A stretch of DNA of 40,968 nucleotides from DATILI01 sp035476635 (lineage in GTDB: Bacteria; Pseudomonadota; Gammaproteobacteria; Burkholderiales; Burkholderiaceae_C). The stretch lies in contig DATILI010000169.1 of assembly GCA_035476635.1 (NCBI GenBank), positions 1 to 40,968 on the forward strand. The letters are read 5' to 3'. Position numbers and translations under genes: made by a program. The notes under the pieces were generated by a model that was given only the letters and a program-made list of their open reading frames with translations, did not search any database and had not been told where the DNA came from. This document shows positions 25,093-33,445 of this stretch, piece by piece (position 1 is the first letter of the stretch; each line of letters begins with the position of its first letter).

Positions 25093-26385
25093 ATGAAGGT
25101 CGCCATCATCGGCGCCGGCTGGGCCGGCATGGCTGCGGCGGTGCAGATCACGCGGGCCGGCCATGGCGTCACCGTCCTTGAAGCCTCGCGCATCCTCGGC
25201 GGACGGGCCCGGGGCATGGAAGCCACCTTGCCCGGCGGGATCGTGGCAACGCTGGACAACGGCCAGCACATCATGATCGGCGCCTACACAGAGACCCTGG
25301 CACTGATGCGCCTGGTCGGCGTCGATCCGGACCAGGCCCTGCTGCGCCTGCCGCTGACCCTGCAGTTTCCCGATGGCCAGGGGCTGCGCCTGAGCGACGG
25401 GCAAAGCCGCTGGGGCGCGTTGTGGCCGCCGTCGCTCGATGTCGTTGCCGGCATCCTCACGGCGCGTGGCTGGACCTGGCGCGACAAGGCCGCGTTGATC
25501 CGCGGCGCATTGGGCTGGCAGGCGGCGCGCTTCGAATGCAGCCCGCAGACATCGGTCGCCGACCTGTGCCGCGCGCTCACGCCACGCGTTTTTGCCGAGC
25601 TGATCGAGCCGCTGTGCATCTCGGCCCTCAATACACCGCCCGAGCAATCCAGCGGGCAAGTGTTCCTGCGCGTGCTGCGCGACGCCCTGTTCGGCGTGCG
25701 CGGCGGCTCGCACCTGCTGCTGCCGCGCACCGACCTCAGTGCGCTGTTTCCAGCGGCCGCCGCGCGCTGGTTGTTGCAGCGCGGGGGAAGTGTCCTGATG
25801 GGGCACCGTGTCGCCACACTGGGCGCCGATCCGGCCAATGCGGGCCGTTGGCTGGTCGATGGCCAGGCTTTCGACCAGGTTGTGCTGGCCTGCCCATCCT
25901 GGGAGGCGGCGCGCCTGGTCGAAGCCAGCGGTGCAGCGGCCAACGCATGGCTGCACCAGGCCAAGGCCTTGGCATTCGAAGCCATCACCACGGTGTACGC
26001 CAGCAGCAGCGCGCGGCTGGCGCAGCCGATGCTGAGCTTGCGCAGCAGCGCCCAGGCACCAGCCCAGTTCGTCTTTGACCGCGGCCAGCTCGGCGGCCCT
26101 GGCGGCTTGCTCGCCTTCGTCGTCAGCGCCAGCCACGGCGAGCGCGACACGCTGCAACAGCGCGTGCTCGCCCAAGGCCGCGCGCAACTCGGCGTGGCCG
26201 ACCTGGAAGCGGTGCAGACGGTAGTCGAGAAGCGCGCCACCTTCGCCTGCACACCCGGCCTGCAACGCCCATCCCAACAGATTGCACCGGGCCTGTGGGC
26301 CTGCGGCGACTATGTGCAAGGCCCCTATCCTGCGACACTGGAAGGCGCGGTGCGCAGCGCCATCACGGTGGCAGGGCGGATCTGA
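25093..26385 (+). CDS. hpnE: Hydroxysqualene dehydroxylase HpnE (FAD-dependent)
   Basis: 430 residues. The N-terminal dinucleotide-binding motif KVAIIGAGWAGMAAAVQITRAGHGVTVLEAS and the downstream GGRARGME match the squalene-associated FAD-dependent desaturase family; WACGDYVQGPYPATLEGAVRSA near the C-terminus is the second flavin-binding motif. It reduces hydroxysqualene to squalene in the HpnCDE pathway. It starts 3 nt after hpnD. No squalene-hopene cyclase gene is present in the window, so the fate of squalene (hopanoids or another use) is decided elsewhere in the genome. Confidence 0.93.
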   Translation: MKVAIIGAGWAGMAAAVQITRAGHGVTVLEASRILGGRARGMEATLPGGIVATLDNGQHIMIGAYTETLALMRLVGVDPDQALLRLPLTLQFPDGQGLRLSDGQSRWGALWPPSLDVVAGILTARGWTWRDKAALIRGALGWQAARFECSPQTSVADLCRALTPRVFAELIEPLCISALNTPPEQSSGQVFLRVLRDALFGVRGGSHLLLPRTDLSALFPAAAARWLLQRGGSVLMGHRVATLGADPANAGRWLVDGQAFDQVVLACPSWEAARLVEASGAAANAWLHQAKALAFEAITTVYASSSARLAQPMLSLRSSAQAPAQFVFDRGQLGGPGGLLAFVVSASHGERDTLQQRVLAQGRAQLGVADLEAVQTVVEKRATFACTPGLQRPSQQIAPGLWACGDYVQGPYPATLEGAVRSAITVAGRI

Positions 26386-26406
26386 ACCCCAAGGGAAAAT
26401 CAACTC

Positions 26407-28809
26407 ATGAAACGAGCCCTCCGACGAATCGCCTTCAGCCTGGTCGCCCTGTTGCTGCTCGCCGCCGGCGCCCTCGCCTGGTACCTGCACACGCTGCAGC
26501 CGCAGCGTGACGGCAGCCTGGCGCTGACCCAGTTGCAGGCGCCCGTCACGGTGCGCTACGACGAACGCGGCGTTCCGCACATTCGCGCCGAGCATGAAGC
26601 CGACCTGTACCGCGCGCTGGGCTATGTGCATGCGCAGGACCGCCTGTTCCAGATGGAGATGGTGCGCCGACTCGCGCAGGGCGAATTGGCCGAGGTGCTG
26701 GGCCCCAAGCTGCTGGACACCGACCGCCTGTTCCGCACGCTGGGCATCCGCGCCCATGCGCAGGCCTACGTGAAGCGGCAGGACCCCGACAGCCCGGCCA
26801 TGAAGGCGCTGATGGCGTATCTGGACGGCATCAACCAGTTCCAGGCCAGCCACCCGGCGCCACTGGAGTTCAGTTTGCTGGGCATTCCCAAGCGCCCGTT
26901 CACGCCGCAAGACACGGTGGCCGTCTCCGGCTACCTCGCCTACAGCTTCGCCGCCGCATTCCGCACCGAACCCGTCCTGACCCAGGTGCGCGACCAGCTC
27001 GGGCCACGCTACCTGCAGGCGTTCGACCTGGACTGGCACGCCGACGGCGTGACCCGCCCCGCCGCCACCCCCACGGCACTCACCGATGCCGACTGGCAAG
27101 GCCTCACGCGCCTGGCGCAACTGAGCGAAGAAGCGCTCACCAACGCCGGCGTGCCGCGCTTCGAAGGCAGCAACGCCTGGGTCGTCGCCGGCAGCCGCAC
27201 TGCCAGCGGCAAGCCGCTGCTGGCCGGCGATCCGCACATCGGCTATTCGGCACCCGCGGTCTGGTACGAGGCGCATTTGTCCATGCCGGGTTTCGAGCTC
27301 TACGGCCACCACCAGGCGCTGAACCCGCTGGCCCTGCTGGGCCACAACACGCGCTTCGGCTGGAGCCTGACCATGTTCCAGAACGACGACCTCGACCTGA
27401 TCGCCGAGAAGGTGAATCCGGCCAACCCGAACCAGGTCTGGCACCGTGGGCAATGGGTGGACCTGTCGTCGCGCGAAGAGGTGATCGCGGTCAAGGGCCA
27501 GGCACCCGTGAAGCTGGTGCTGCGGCGCTCGCCGCACGGCCCCATCGTCACCGATGCCTTCCAACCCGGCCTGGGCAACACGCCGGTGGCGATGTGGTGG
27601 GCCCTGCTGGAAACCGAGAACCCGGTGCTCGAAGCCTTCTACGAACTTAACCGCGCCGACACGCGCGAAAAGGCCCGCGCCGCCGCAAGCAAGATCCACG
27701 CACCTGGCCTGAACATCGTCTGGGCCAATGCCGCTGGCGACATCGGCTGGTGGGCCGGCGCCAAGCTGCCGCAGCGCCCGGCCGGCGTGAACCCGGCCTT
27801 CATCCTCGACGGCAGCAGCGCCGAGGCCGACAAGCCCGGTTTCCGGCCCTTTGCCGACAACCCGCAGGAAGAAAACCCGCCGCGCGGCAGCATCGTCTCG
27901 GCCAATCACCAGCCTGCCGCGCGGGTGCCGGTGCCCGGCTACTACAACCTCGCCGATCGCGCCCAGCGACTGGTGCAGCGGCTTGATGGTGCCGGCACGA
28001 AATGGGACCTGCAAAACAGCCGGGCCCTGCAACTCGACCCTGGCACTGGGTACGGCCCCAGTGTGCTGAAGGACGTGCTGCCGGTGCTGCGCACCGTGGT
28101 GAGCGCACCCGAAGAGCGCGCCTTGCTTGACCAGCTCGCCGCCTGGGACGGCGACTACCTGGTGGAGCGCACGGCGCCCACGCTATTTTTCCAACTACTC
28201 CATGAAATCGCAGTGGCCGCCATGGCCGACGAGATGGGCGAAGCCGCATTCAAGAACCTGCTGCGCACGCGCGCCCTGGACAGCGCCTTGCCGCGACTGG
28301 TCGCCGATGCCAACTCGCCGTGGTGGGACAAGCGCGGCACGCCCGGCACGGAGACCCGTGCCGACACGCTCAAGGCCGCCTGGCAGGCCTCCCTGGCCCA
28401 TCTGCGCGCCACGCTGGGCACCGACCCGGCCGGCTGGACATGGGGCCGCGCCCACACGCTGACGCACAACCATCCATTGAGCCAGCAAAAGCCGCTGGAC
28501 AAGCTGTTCAACATCGGCCCGCTGGCTGCACCCGGTGGGCGCGAAACACCGAACAACCTGCTCAGCAGCATCGGCCCGGCACCCTGGGCCGTGACGACCG
28601 GTCCCTCGACCCGGCGGCTGATCGACTTCGCCGCACCCGAGCGTGCACTCGGCATCAATCCGGTAGGCCAGAGCGGCGTGCTGTTCGACGCGCACTACGC
28701 CGACCAGGCGCAGGCCTTCATCGCCGGCCACTATGTGCCCCAGCACCTGGCCGAAACCGACGTCGCGGCGCACACGCGCAGTACGCTGAAGCTCGTGCCG
28801 CGCCCCTGA
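26407..28809 (+). CDS. Penicillin acylase family N-terminal-nucleophile hydrolase
   Basis: 800 residues. An N-terminal hydrophobic segment (about 8-27, LVALLLLAAGALAWYLHTL) serves as signal or anchor. The alpha chain includes VRYDERGVPHIRAEHEADLYRALGYVHAQDRLFQMEM. The autocatalytic site is GSNAWVVAG, so Ser255 would become the N-terminal nucleophile of the beta chain after removal of a spacer. NHQPAARVPVPGYY and the GNTPVAMWWALLE segment are in the beta chain. The family cleaves amide bonds: beta-lactam side chains, N-acyl-homoserine lactones, or acylated amines; which one applies cannot be said. It begins 21 nt after hpnE with AAGGGA upstream, so it is probably in the same transcript. It converges on the DosP-like gene with 18 nt between. 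Confidence 0.92.
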   Translation: MKRALRRIAFSLVALLLLAAGALAWYLHTLQPQRDGSLALTQLQAPVTVRYDERGVPHIRAEHEADLYRALGYVHAQDRLFQMEMVRRLAQGELAEVLGPKLLDTDRLFRTLGIRAHAQAYVKRQDPDSPAMKALMAYLDGINQFQASHPAPLEFSLLGIPKRPFTPQDTVAVSGYLAYSFAAAFRTEPVLTQVRDQLGPRYLQAFDLDWHADGVTRPAATPTALTDADWQGLTRLAQLSEEALTNAGVPRFEGSNAWVVAGSRTASGKPLLAGDPHIGYSAPAVWYEAHLSMPGFELYGHHQALNPLALLGHNTRFGWSLTMFQNDDLDLIAEKVNPANPNQVWHRGQWVDLSSREEVIAVKGQAPVKLVLRRSPHGPIVTDAFQPGLGNTPVAMWWALLETENPVLEAFYELNRADTREKARAAASKIHAPGLNIVWANAAGDIGWWAGAKLPQRPAGVNPAFILDGSSAEADKPGFRPFADNPQEENPPRGSIVSANHQPAARVPVPGYYNLADRAQRLVQRLDGAGTKWDLQNSRALQLDPGTGYGPSVLKDVLPVLRTVVSAPEERALLDQLAAWDGDYLVERTAPTLFFQLLHEIAVAAMADEMGEAAFKNLLRTRALDSALPRLVADANSPWWDKRGTPGTETRADTLKAAWQASLAHLRATLGTDPAGWTWGRAHTLTHNHPLSQQKPLDKLFNIGPLAAPGGRETPNNLLSSIGPAPWAVTTGPSTRRLIDFAAPERALGINPVGQSGVLFDAHYADQAQAFIAGHYVPQHLAETDVAAHTRSTLKLVPRP

Positions 28810-28827
28810 AGCGGCCCTGGAGCGCGT

Positions 28828-31110
28828 TTACCCGGCGATGCTGGGGACGGCCGTGCCCAACGGCCTGGATGTCTGCATCCACTTTTCCAGTTCATCCGCC
28901 GGCAGCGGCCGGGAAAACAGGAAACCCTGCACCACCGGGCACGCGCGCTCGGCCAGGAAGGCGTGCTGCTGCGTCGTTTCCACGCCCTCGGCCACGACGG
29001 TCAACGAGAGGCTGTCACCAATCCGGACCACGGTGTTGATCAGGGCCTGAGCCACGGGGTTCAATGCCAGGTCGCGCACGAAGCTCTTGTCCAGCTTGAG
29101 TTCGTCGATGGGCAGGCGGTGCAGGTAGCTCAGCGATGAATAGCCGGTACCGAAGTCGTCCAGCGACAGCCGCACACCCAGCGCATGCACTTCTTCGAGG
29201 ACGGCAAGCGCGGGCGAGTTGGTGTCCAGCATCACGCTCTCGGTCATCTCCAAGGTCAGGTCGGCTGGCGTGAGGCCGTGCGCGCGCAAGGTGGCGGCGA
29301 TGATGGCCGGCAGTTCGGGATCGCGAAAATCATGCGGCGACACATTCACCGCCACACGCGGCACGGGCACGCCGCGGCTGCGCCAGTCGGCGAGCTGACG
29401 GCAGGCCTCGCCCAGCACCCAGCGCCCCAGCTTCCCGATCAGCCCGCATTCCTCGGCCAGCGCGATGAAGCGCAGCGGCGCCACCTCGCCAAAGCGCGGA
29501 TGGGTCCAGCGCGCCAGCGCCTCGACCCCCAGCAGGCGATGGCTGGCCCGGCACTCCATCTGCGGCTGGTAGTGCAGGCGCAAGCTGCCATCGCGCAGGG
29601 CGTCGCGCAGCGCCGACTCCAGCGCCACGCGTTCCTGGGCGATGCGGTTCATCTCGTCGCTGAAAAAACGCATCCGGCCGCGCCCGTCGTTCTTGGCCTG
29701 GTACATGGCCATGTCCGCATGGCGCAGCAAAGTATCGATGTTCTGCCCGTCTTCCGGGAACATGGCGATGCCGACGCTGGCGCCCGAGTTGACCGAGATG
29801 CCGCCCAGGGCCATCGGCTCGGCCATGACGGCCAGCAGGCGCTCGGCGGTCAGGGCCGCCTGCTCGGCGCCGCAATGCGGCAGAACAGCCACGAACTCGT
29901 CGCCAGCAAGGCGGCCGATCAGGTCGTCGCCGCGCACCTCGGCCACCAGGCGTTGCGCCATCTCGCGCAGCAATTCATCGCCAGCCGCGTGGCCCTGGGT
30001 GTCGTTGACCAGCTTGAAGCGGTCCAGGTCGATGAACAGCACGGCCAGCGGCGCCCCACCGCGGTGCATGTCCACCAGCGTGCGTTCGGCCCGCCCGCGC
30101 AGCATGGCGCGGTTCGGCAAGCCGGTCAGGGTGTCGAAGAAAGCCAGTTGGTGGATGTGCGCCCGCGCCTCTTCACGCTCCAGCGCCAGGGCGCACAGGT
30201 GCAGGCTGACGTCGACCAACCGGCGGTGCAGGTCGTCGGGACCGCGCTTGTCGCGGAAATAGAAGGCGAACGTGCCCAGCACCCGCCCGTCGCTGGCCTG
30301 GATCGGGCTGGACCAGCAGGCCGCAAAACCAAGCATGGCCTTCAGCGCCGGGTATGGCGCCCACAGCGGATCGCTTGCGATGTCGGTCACCAGCACCGGC
30401 TCCTTGCGCCAGGCCGAGGTGCCGCATGAGCCGGCTTGCGGCCCGATCGGCATGCCGTCCAGGGCCTCGCAAAACTGCGGCGGCAGGTTCGGCGCGGCCA
30501 GGGTTTGCACATGGCCGTCGGCGTCCACCGCCACGATGGAGGCCACCACTTCGGGCGCGATGCGCTCCACCTCACGGCACACCAGCGCCATGATGTCGAG
30601 CATGGGCCGCTCATGGGCCATGGCGTCGAGCACCTTGTGCTGGAGCACCTCGTGCATCTTGGTCTGCGTGATGTCGGTGAACACGCCCACGACATTGGTG
30701 AACTCGCCCTTTGCATCGAACATCGGATTGGCCACCACGGAGACCCATACAGGCCGGCCGGCCTTGCTGTAGAACAGGATGTCCGCGTGCGTTCCCGCCA
30801 GCTTCAGGCGCTGCAGCACCGATTGCACGGTCTGCATATCGGTGTGCGGGCCGACCAGCGTTTCACTGATCTTGCGGCCCAGCATTTCCGCGCGTTCGTA
30901 GCCGAACATGCGGGTGAAGCCGTGGTTGACGTGGATGATGCGGGTGTCGGCACCGGCGACGATGATGGCGTTGTCACTCTCGTTGACCATCAGCCAGAGC
31001 CGATGGATTTCGTCGAACCCGGCCGGCCGCTCGCCGGGCGCCGCAGCACCGTCCGCGGCAACGGTCGAAACCCCTTCAGGCGGGGCCTGCAGCTGCGAGG
31101 ATTTGCTCAT
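28828..31110 (-). CDS. PAS-GAF-GGDEF-EAL protein, DosP-like without heme domain
   Basis: 760 residues, soluble. PAS about 36-150, GAF about 165-320 (MPIGPQAGSCGTSAW; ACWSSPIQASDGRVLGTFAFYF), GGDEF about 335-495, EAL about 510-750. The GGDEF signature is AGDEF and a RxxD site (RGDD) precedes it. The EAL residues are all present: EALARW, NVSPHDF, EMTES, DDFGTGYSSLSYL, VVAEGVET, so phosphodiesterase activity is likely. From the PAS onward, order and motifs (for instance QGFLFSRPLPADEL near the end) follow E. coli DosP, whose additional N-terminal heme-PAS is missing here. ATG 31110 is chosen for its GAGGTG ribosome site; the frame is open to 31209, across a palindrome. Confidence 0.92.
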   Translation of the reverse strand: MSKSSQLQAPPEGVSTVAADGAAAPGERPAGFDEIHRLWLMVNESDNAIIVAGADTRIIHVNHGFTRMFGYERAEMLGRKISETLVGPHTDMQTVQSVLQRLKLAGTHADILFYSKAGRPVWVSVVANPMFDAKGEFTNVVGVFTDITQTKMHEVLQHKVLDAMAHERPMLDIMALVCREVERIAPEVVASIVAVDADGHVQTLAAPNLPPQFCEALDGMPIGPQAGSCGTSAWRKEPVLVTDIASDPLWAPYPALKAMLGFAACWSSPIQASDGRVLGTFAFYFRDKRGPDDLHRRLVDVSLHLCALALEREEARAHIHQLAFFDTLTGLPNRAMLRGRAERTLVDMHRGGAPLAVLFIDLDRFKLVNDTQGHAAGDELLREMAQRLVAEVRGDDLIGRLAGDEFVAVLPHCGAEQAALTAERLLAVMAEPMALGGISVNSGASVGIAMFPEDGQNIDTLLRHADMAMYQAKNDGRGRMRFFSDEMNRIAQERVALESALRDALRDGSLRLHYQPQMECRASHRLLGVEALARWTHPRFGEVAPLRFIALAEECGLIGKLGRWVLGEACRQLADWRSRGVPVPRVAVNVSPHDFRDPELPAIIAATLRAHGLTPADLTLEMTESVMLDTNSPALAVLEEVHALGVRLSLDDFGTGYSSLSYLHRLPIDELKLDKSFVRDLALNPVAQALINTVVRIGDSLSLTVVAEGVETTQQHAFLAERACPVVQGFLFSRPLPADELEKWMQTSRPLGTAVPSIAG

Positions 31111-31117
31111 GGCCACA

Positions 31118-31136
31118 CCTCGTTTCTGAAACGAGG
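31118..31136. promoter_or_regulatory. Perfect 19-bp palindrome covering the ribosome site of the DosP-like gene
   Basis: CCTCGTTTC and GAAACGAGG flank a single central base. On the minus strand the GAGGTG Shine-Dalgarno of the DosP-like gene is formed by its right arm plus the next bases. In DNA it could be an operator; in RNA it would fold into an 8-bp stem with a 3-nt loop that hides the ribosome-binding site. Confidence 0.55.
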
Positions 31137-31167
31137 CCCAGTTTAGCGCTACCTGCGTTCGCGCCTC

Positions 31168-31290
31168 AGAGGGTGTGAAGAAATCGTAGCGAGCGCCCCG
31201 AGGTCGCATTGAGGACCGGAGCCGTACAAGCGTACGGTGAGGACCGCAGATGCGAGATCGGGGTGCGCAGTAGATTTATTTGCACCCTCT
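31168..31290. repeat. Long imperfect inverted repeat (about 2 x 60 bp)
   Basis: Outer ends are AGAGGGTG and CACCCTCT; the centre is CCGTAC-AAGC-GTACGG. Blocks such as AAATC, CCCCGA, TCGCAT pair across the axis, and the octamer GAGGACCG occurs twice in direct orientation around the centre (31211 and 31239). It starts at the last base position of the cobT stop codon and ends 58 nt before the DosP-like start. The structure could end cobT transcription. Its composition resembles a dispersed intergenic repeat, but there is only one copy in this window. Confidence 0.7.
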
Positions 31291-32333
31291 CAGCCGCCTT
31301 GCTGCTGCGACACCCCGGCCGCCTCGAAGCTGGCCATCTCGCGCAGCACGGCGCAAGCCGACTGCAGCAGGGGCCAGGCCAGCGCCGCAGCGGAGCCTTC
31401 CCCAAGGCGCAGGCCCAGGTCCAGCAAGGGATGGGCGCCCAGGTGTTCCAGCATCAGCGCATGGCCGCGCTCGCCGGATCGGTGCGCAAACACGCAGCGC
31501 TGCAGCGAAAGCGGCGCCAGCGCATGCGCGACCAGCACCGCCACCGTGGCAATGAAGCCATCGACCAGGATCACGCGGCGCTCGGCCGCGGCTTGCAGCA
31601 CGGCGCCGACCATGGTGGCGATCTCGAAGCCACCGAACGCCGCGAGCGCCGCAAGCGGTGCCGTGGCATCGGCATGCCGCTGCAGCACCTGGCGCAACAC
31701 AGCGGTCTTGCGCAGCACGGCCGCGTCGTCCAGCCCGGTTCCCGAGCCGGTGCACAGGCCGATGTCCACTTGCGCCAGCCGGGCGAACAGCAGCGAGGCG
31801 GCCGAGGTATTGCCAATGCCCATTTCGCCCAGCAGCAGCACGTTGCCGTTCAAGTGGCGCACCAGGTCCTGCCCGTTGGCCATGGCGTGCTCGCACTGCT
31901 CGGCGGTCATCGCGCATTGCTGCGAAGAGTCGGCCGTGCCATGCGCGATCTTGCGCACCAAAAGGCCGGTGCGCGGCGCGAAATCGTGGCGCACGCCACA
32001 GTCCACCACGGTAAGCGCCAGGCCATGCTGACGCGCCAGCACGCTGATGGCCGCGCCGCCATGCAGGAAGTTGTCCACCATCTGCCAGGTCACGTCGCTC
32101 GGATAAGCCGACACACCGCGCGCGGCCAGGCCGTGGTCGCCGGCAAACACCACGATCTGCGGCTCCACCAGCTCGGGCACTTCGCTACCCAGGATCAGGC
32201 CGATCTGCTGGGCCAGCGTTTCCAGCCGGCCGAGCGCGCCCAGCGGCTTGGTCTTCTGGTCGAGCTTGTCTTGCAGGCGCCGGGCCAGGCTGGCGTCTTC
32301 AAGGTCGGTGATGGATGGCAGGAGGAAGTTCAT
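31290..32333 (-). CDS. cobT: Nicotinate-nucleotide-dimethylbenzimidazole phosphoribosyltransferase
   Basis: 347 residues, family length. FAGDHGLAARGVSAYPSDVT, NVLLLGEMGIGNTSAAS, ILVDGFIATVA and HLGAHPLLDLGLRLGEGSAA are the family motifs; the catalytic base is the Glu in RLGEGS (about residue 312). It makes alpha-ribazole phosphate for the lower ligand of cobalamin. ATG 32333 was chosen; TTG 32360 would add nine residues and neither has a good Shine-Dalgarno. It lies 54 nt behind a Bug-type binding protein on the same strand, away from other cobalamin genes. No cobalamin riboswitch fits into that gap. Confidence 0.96.
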   Translation of the reverse strand: MNFLLPSITDLEDASLARRLQDKLDQKTKPLGALGRLETLAQQIGLILGSEVPELVEPQIVVFAGDHGLAARGVSAYPSDVTWQMVDNFLHGGAAISVLARQHGLALTVVDCGVRHDFAPRTGLLVRKIAHGTADSSQQCAMTAEQCEHAMANGQDLVRHLNGNVLLLGEMGIGNTSAASLLFARLAQVDIGLCTGSGTGLDDAAVLRKTAVLRQVLQRHADATAPLAALAAFGGFEIATMVGAVLQAAAERRVILVDGFIATVAVLVAHALAPLSLQRCVFAHRSGERGHALMLEHLGAHPLLDLGLRLGEGSAAALAWPLLQSACAVLREMASFEAAGVSQQQGG

Positions 32334-32387
32334 GGAATCAGGCTGGATGCAAAAAAGCAAGGAGCCCGATTCTGGTCCGAATATTCC

Positions 32388-33383
32388 TCAATCCGCGTAC
32401 ACCCCGGCTTTTTTGATCACCGGCCCCCACTTGAGAATCTCAGCTTCGAGGTGTGTCCTCAGGCCTGCGGGGCTGATCTTGTCGATCGGGGCGATGTCCG
32501 AACTCAGGTCGGCCAGGCGCTGCTTGACCACCGGGTCCTGCAGGGCCACGCGCAGGGCGGCGACGAGCTTTTCGATCACCGGTGCCGGCGTGCCCCTGGG
32601 CGCGTACATGCCATGCCAGACCTTGACTTCGAAGCCCTTGAGCCCCTGCTCGTCGAGCGTGGGCACGTTGGGCAGCGAGCCCAGGCGCTTGAGCGAGGTC
32701 ACGCCAAAGACCTTCACGCGGCCCTCCTTGATCATGGGCACGGTCTGCGTGGTCTGGTCGCACAGCAAGTCCACCTGGCCGCCCAGCAGGTCGTTCATGG
32801 CCGGGCCGGTGCCCTTGTAGGGGATGGTGTTGAGTTCCACTCCGATCTGGCTCATGAACAGCAGGCCGCACAGGTGCGACACGGCACCCAGGCCGGCGTT
32901 GGCCAGCGAGACCTTTTCCTTGTTGGCTTTGACGTACGCCAGCAGTTCGTTGAGGTTGTTGGCGGGAAAGTCCTTGCGCGCCAGGAGCGTCATCGGCACG
33001 TCCACCACCTGGCCGATGGTGTCGAAATCCTTCAGCGGATCGAAAGGCAGTTTCTTGTACAGCGCGGGCGCCGTGGCCATGCCCATGTGGTGCAGGAACA
33101 GCGTGTAGCCGTTCGGTGCGGCGCGAGCCACCTTGGCGGCGGCAATCGTGCCGCCGGCACCGACGGTGTTTTCCACCACCACGCTCTGGCCAAGCGCCTT
33201 GCCCATCGGAACGGACAGCATGCGGGCCACCACGTCAGTGGGCCCGCCGGCAGCAAACGGAATCACCAGGGTGACGGGCTTGTCGGGAAATGCCTGGGCG
33301 GCCGCCGGCAGGCTTGCCACTGTGCAGAGTGCGGCCAAAGTGGCCAATGCGGCCAGCGCCACGGATTTGAGTCGTGAGTTCAT
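32388..33383 (-). CDS. Bug/TctC-family periplasmic solute-binding protein
   Basis: 331 residues. A Sec signal peptide (about 1-31, ALAALATLAALCTVASLPAAAQA) precedes the mature sequence FPDKPVTLVIPFAAGGPTDVVAR, the hallmark of tripartite tricarboxylate-type (Bug) receptors. Conserved segments KVARAAPNGYTLFLHH, YKGTGPAMNDLLGGQVDLLCDQ and WHGMYAPRGTPAPVIEKL are present. It binds a carboxylate in the periplasm; no tctA/tctB membrane genes are nearby. AAGGAAGA precedes ATG 33383. It lies 62 nt behind the lyase gene and 54 nt before cobT on the same strand, so it is likely part of the CoA-pathway operon. Confidence 0.93.
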   Translation of the reverse strand: MNSRLKSVALAALATLAALCTVASLPAAAQAFPDKPVTLVIPFAAGGPTDVVARMLSVPMGKALGQSVVVENTVGAGGTIAAAKVARAAPNGYTLFLHHMGMATAPALYKKLPFDPLKDFDTIGQVVDVPMTLLARKDFPANNLNELLAYVKANKEKVSLANAGLGAVSHLCGLLFMSQIGVELNTIPYKGTGPAMNDLLGGQVDLLCDQTTQTVPMIKEGRVKVFGVTSLKRLGSLPNVPTLDEQGLKGFEVKVWHGMYAPRGTPAPVIEKLVAALRVALQDPVVKQRLADLSSDIAPIDKISPAGLRTHLEAEILKWGPVIKKAGVYAD

Positions 33384-33445
33384 GTTGTCTTCCTTGCAAT
33401 GAACGGGGTTGTCAAGCCCTCCGCCTGGCGGGGGGCACCTTTTCT

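Noticed and set aside
25075..28032. Very long open frame on the minus strand, opposite hpnE and the acylase
   Set aside because: Its translation is rich in Arg, Gln, His and Gly without any motif, and the opposite strand has clear enzyme motifs; it is a by-product of high GC in third positions.
32334..32387. Possible cobalamin riboswitch before cobT
   Set aside because: The gap is only 54 nt, far too short, and contains no B12-box-like sequence.
31209..33377. Long plus-strand open frame opposite cobT and the Bug gene
   Set aside because: Composition (His, Gln, Arg, Gly) is typical of shadow frames; cobT and Bug motifs are unambiguous on the minus strand.
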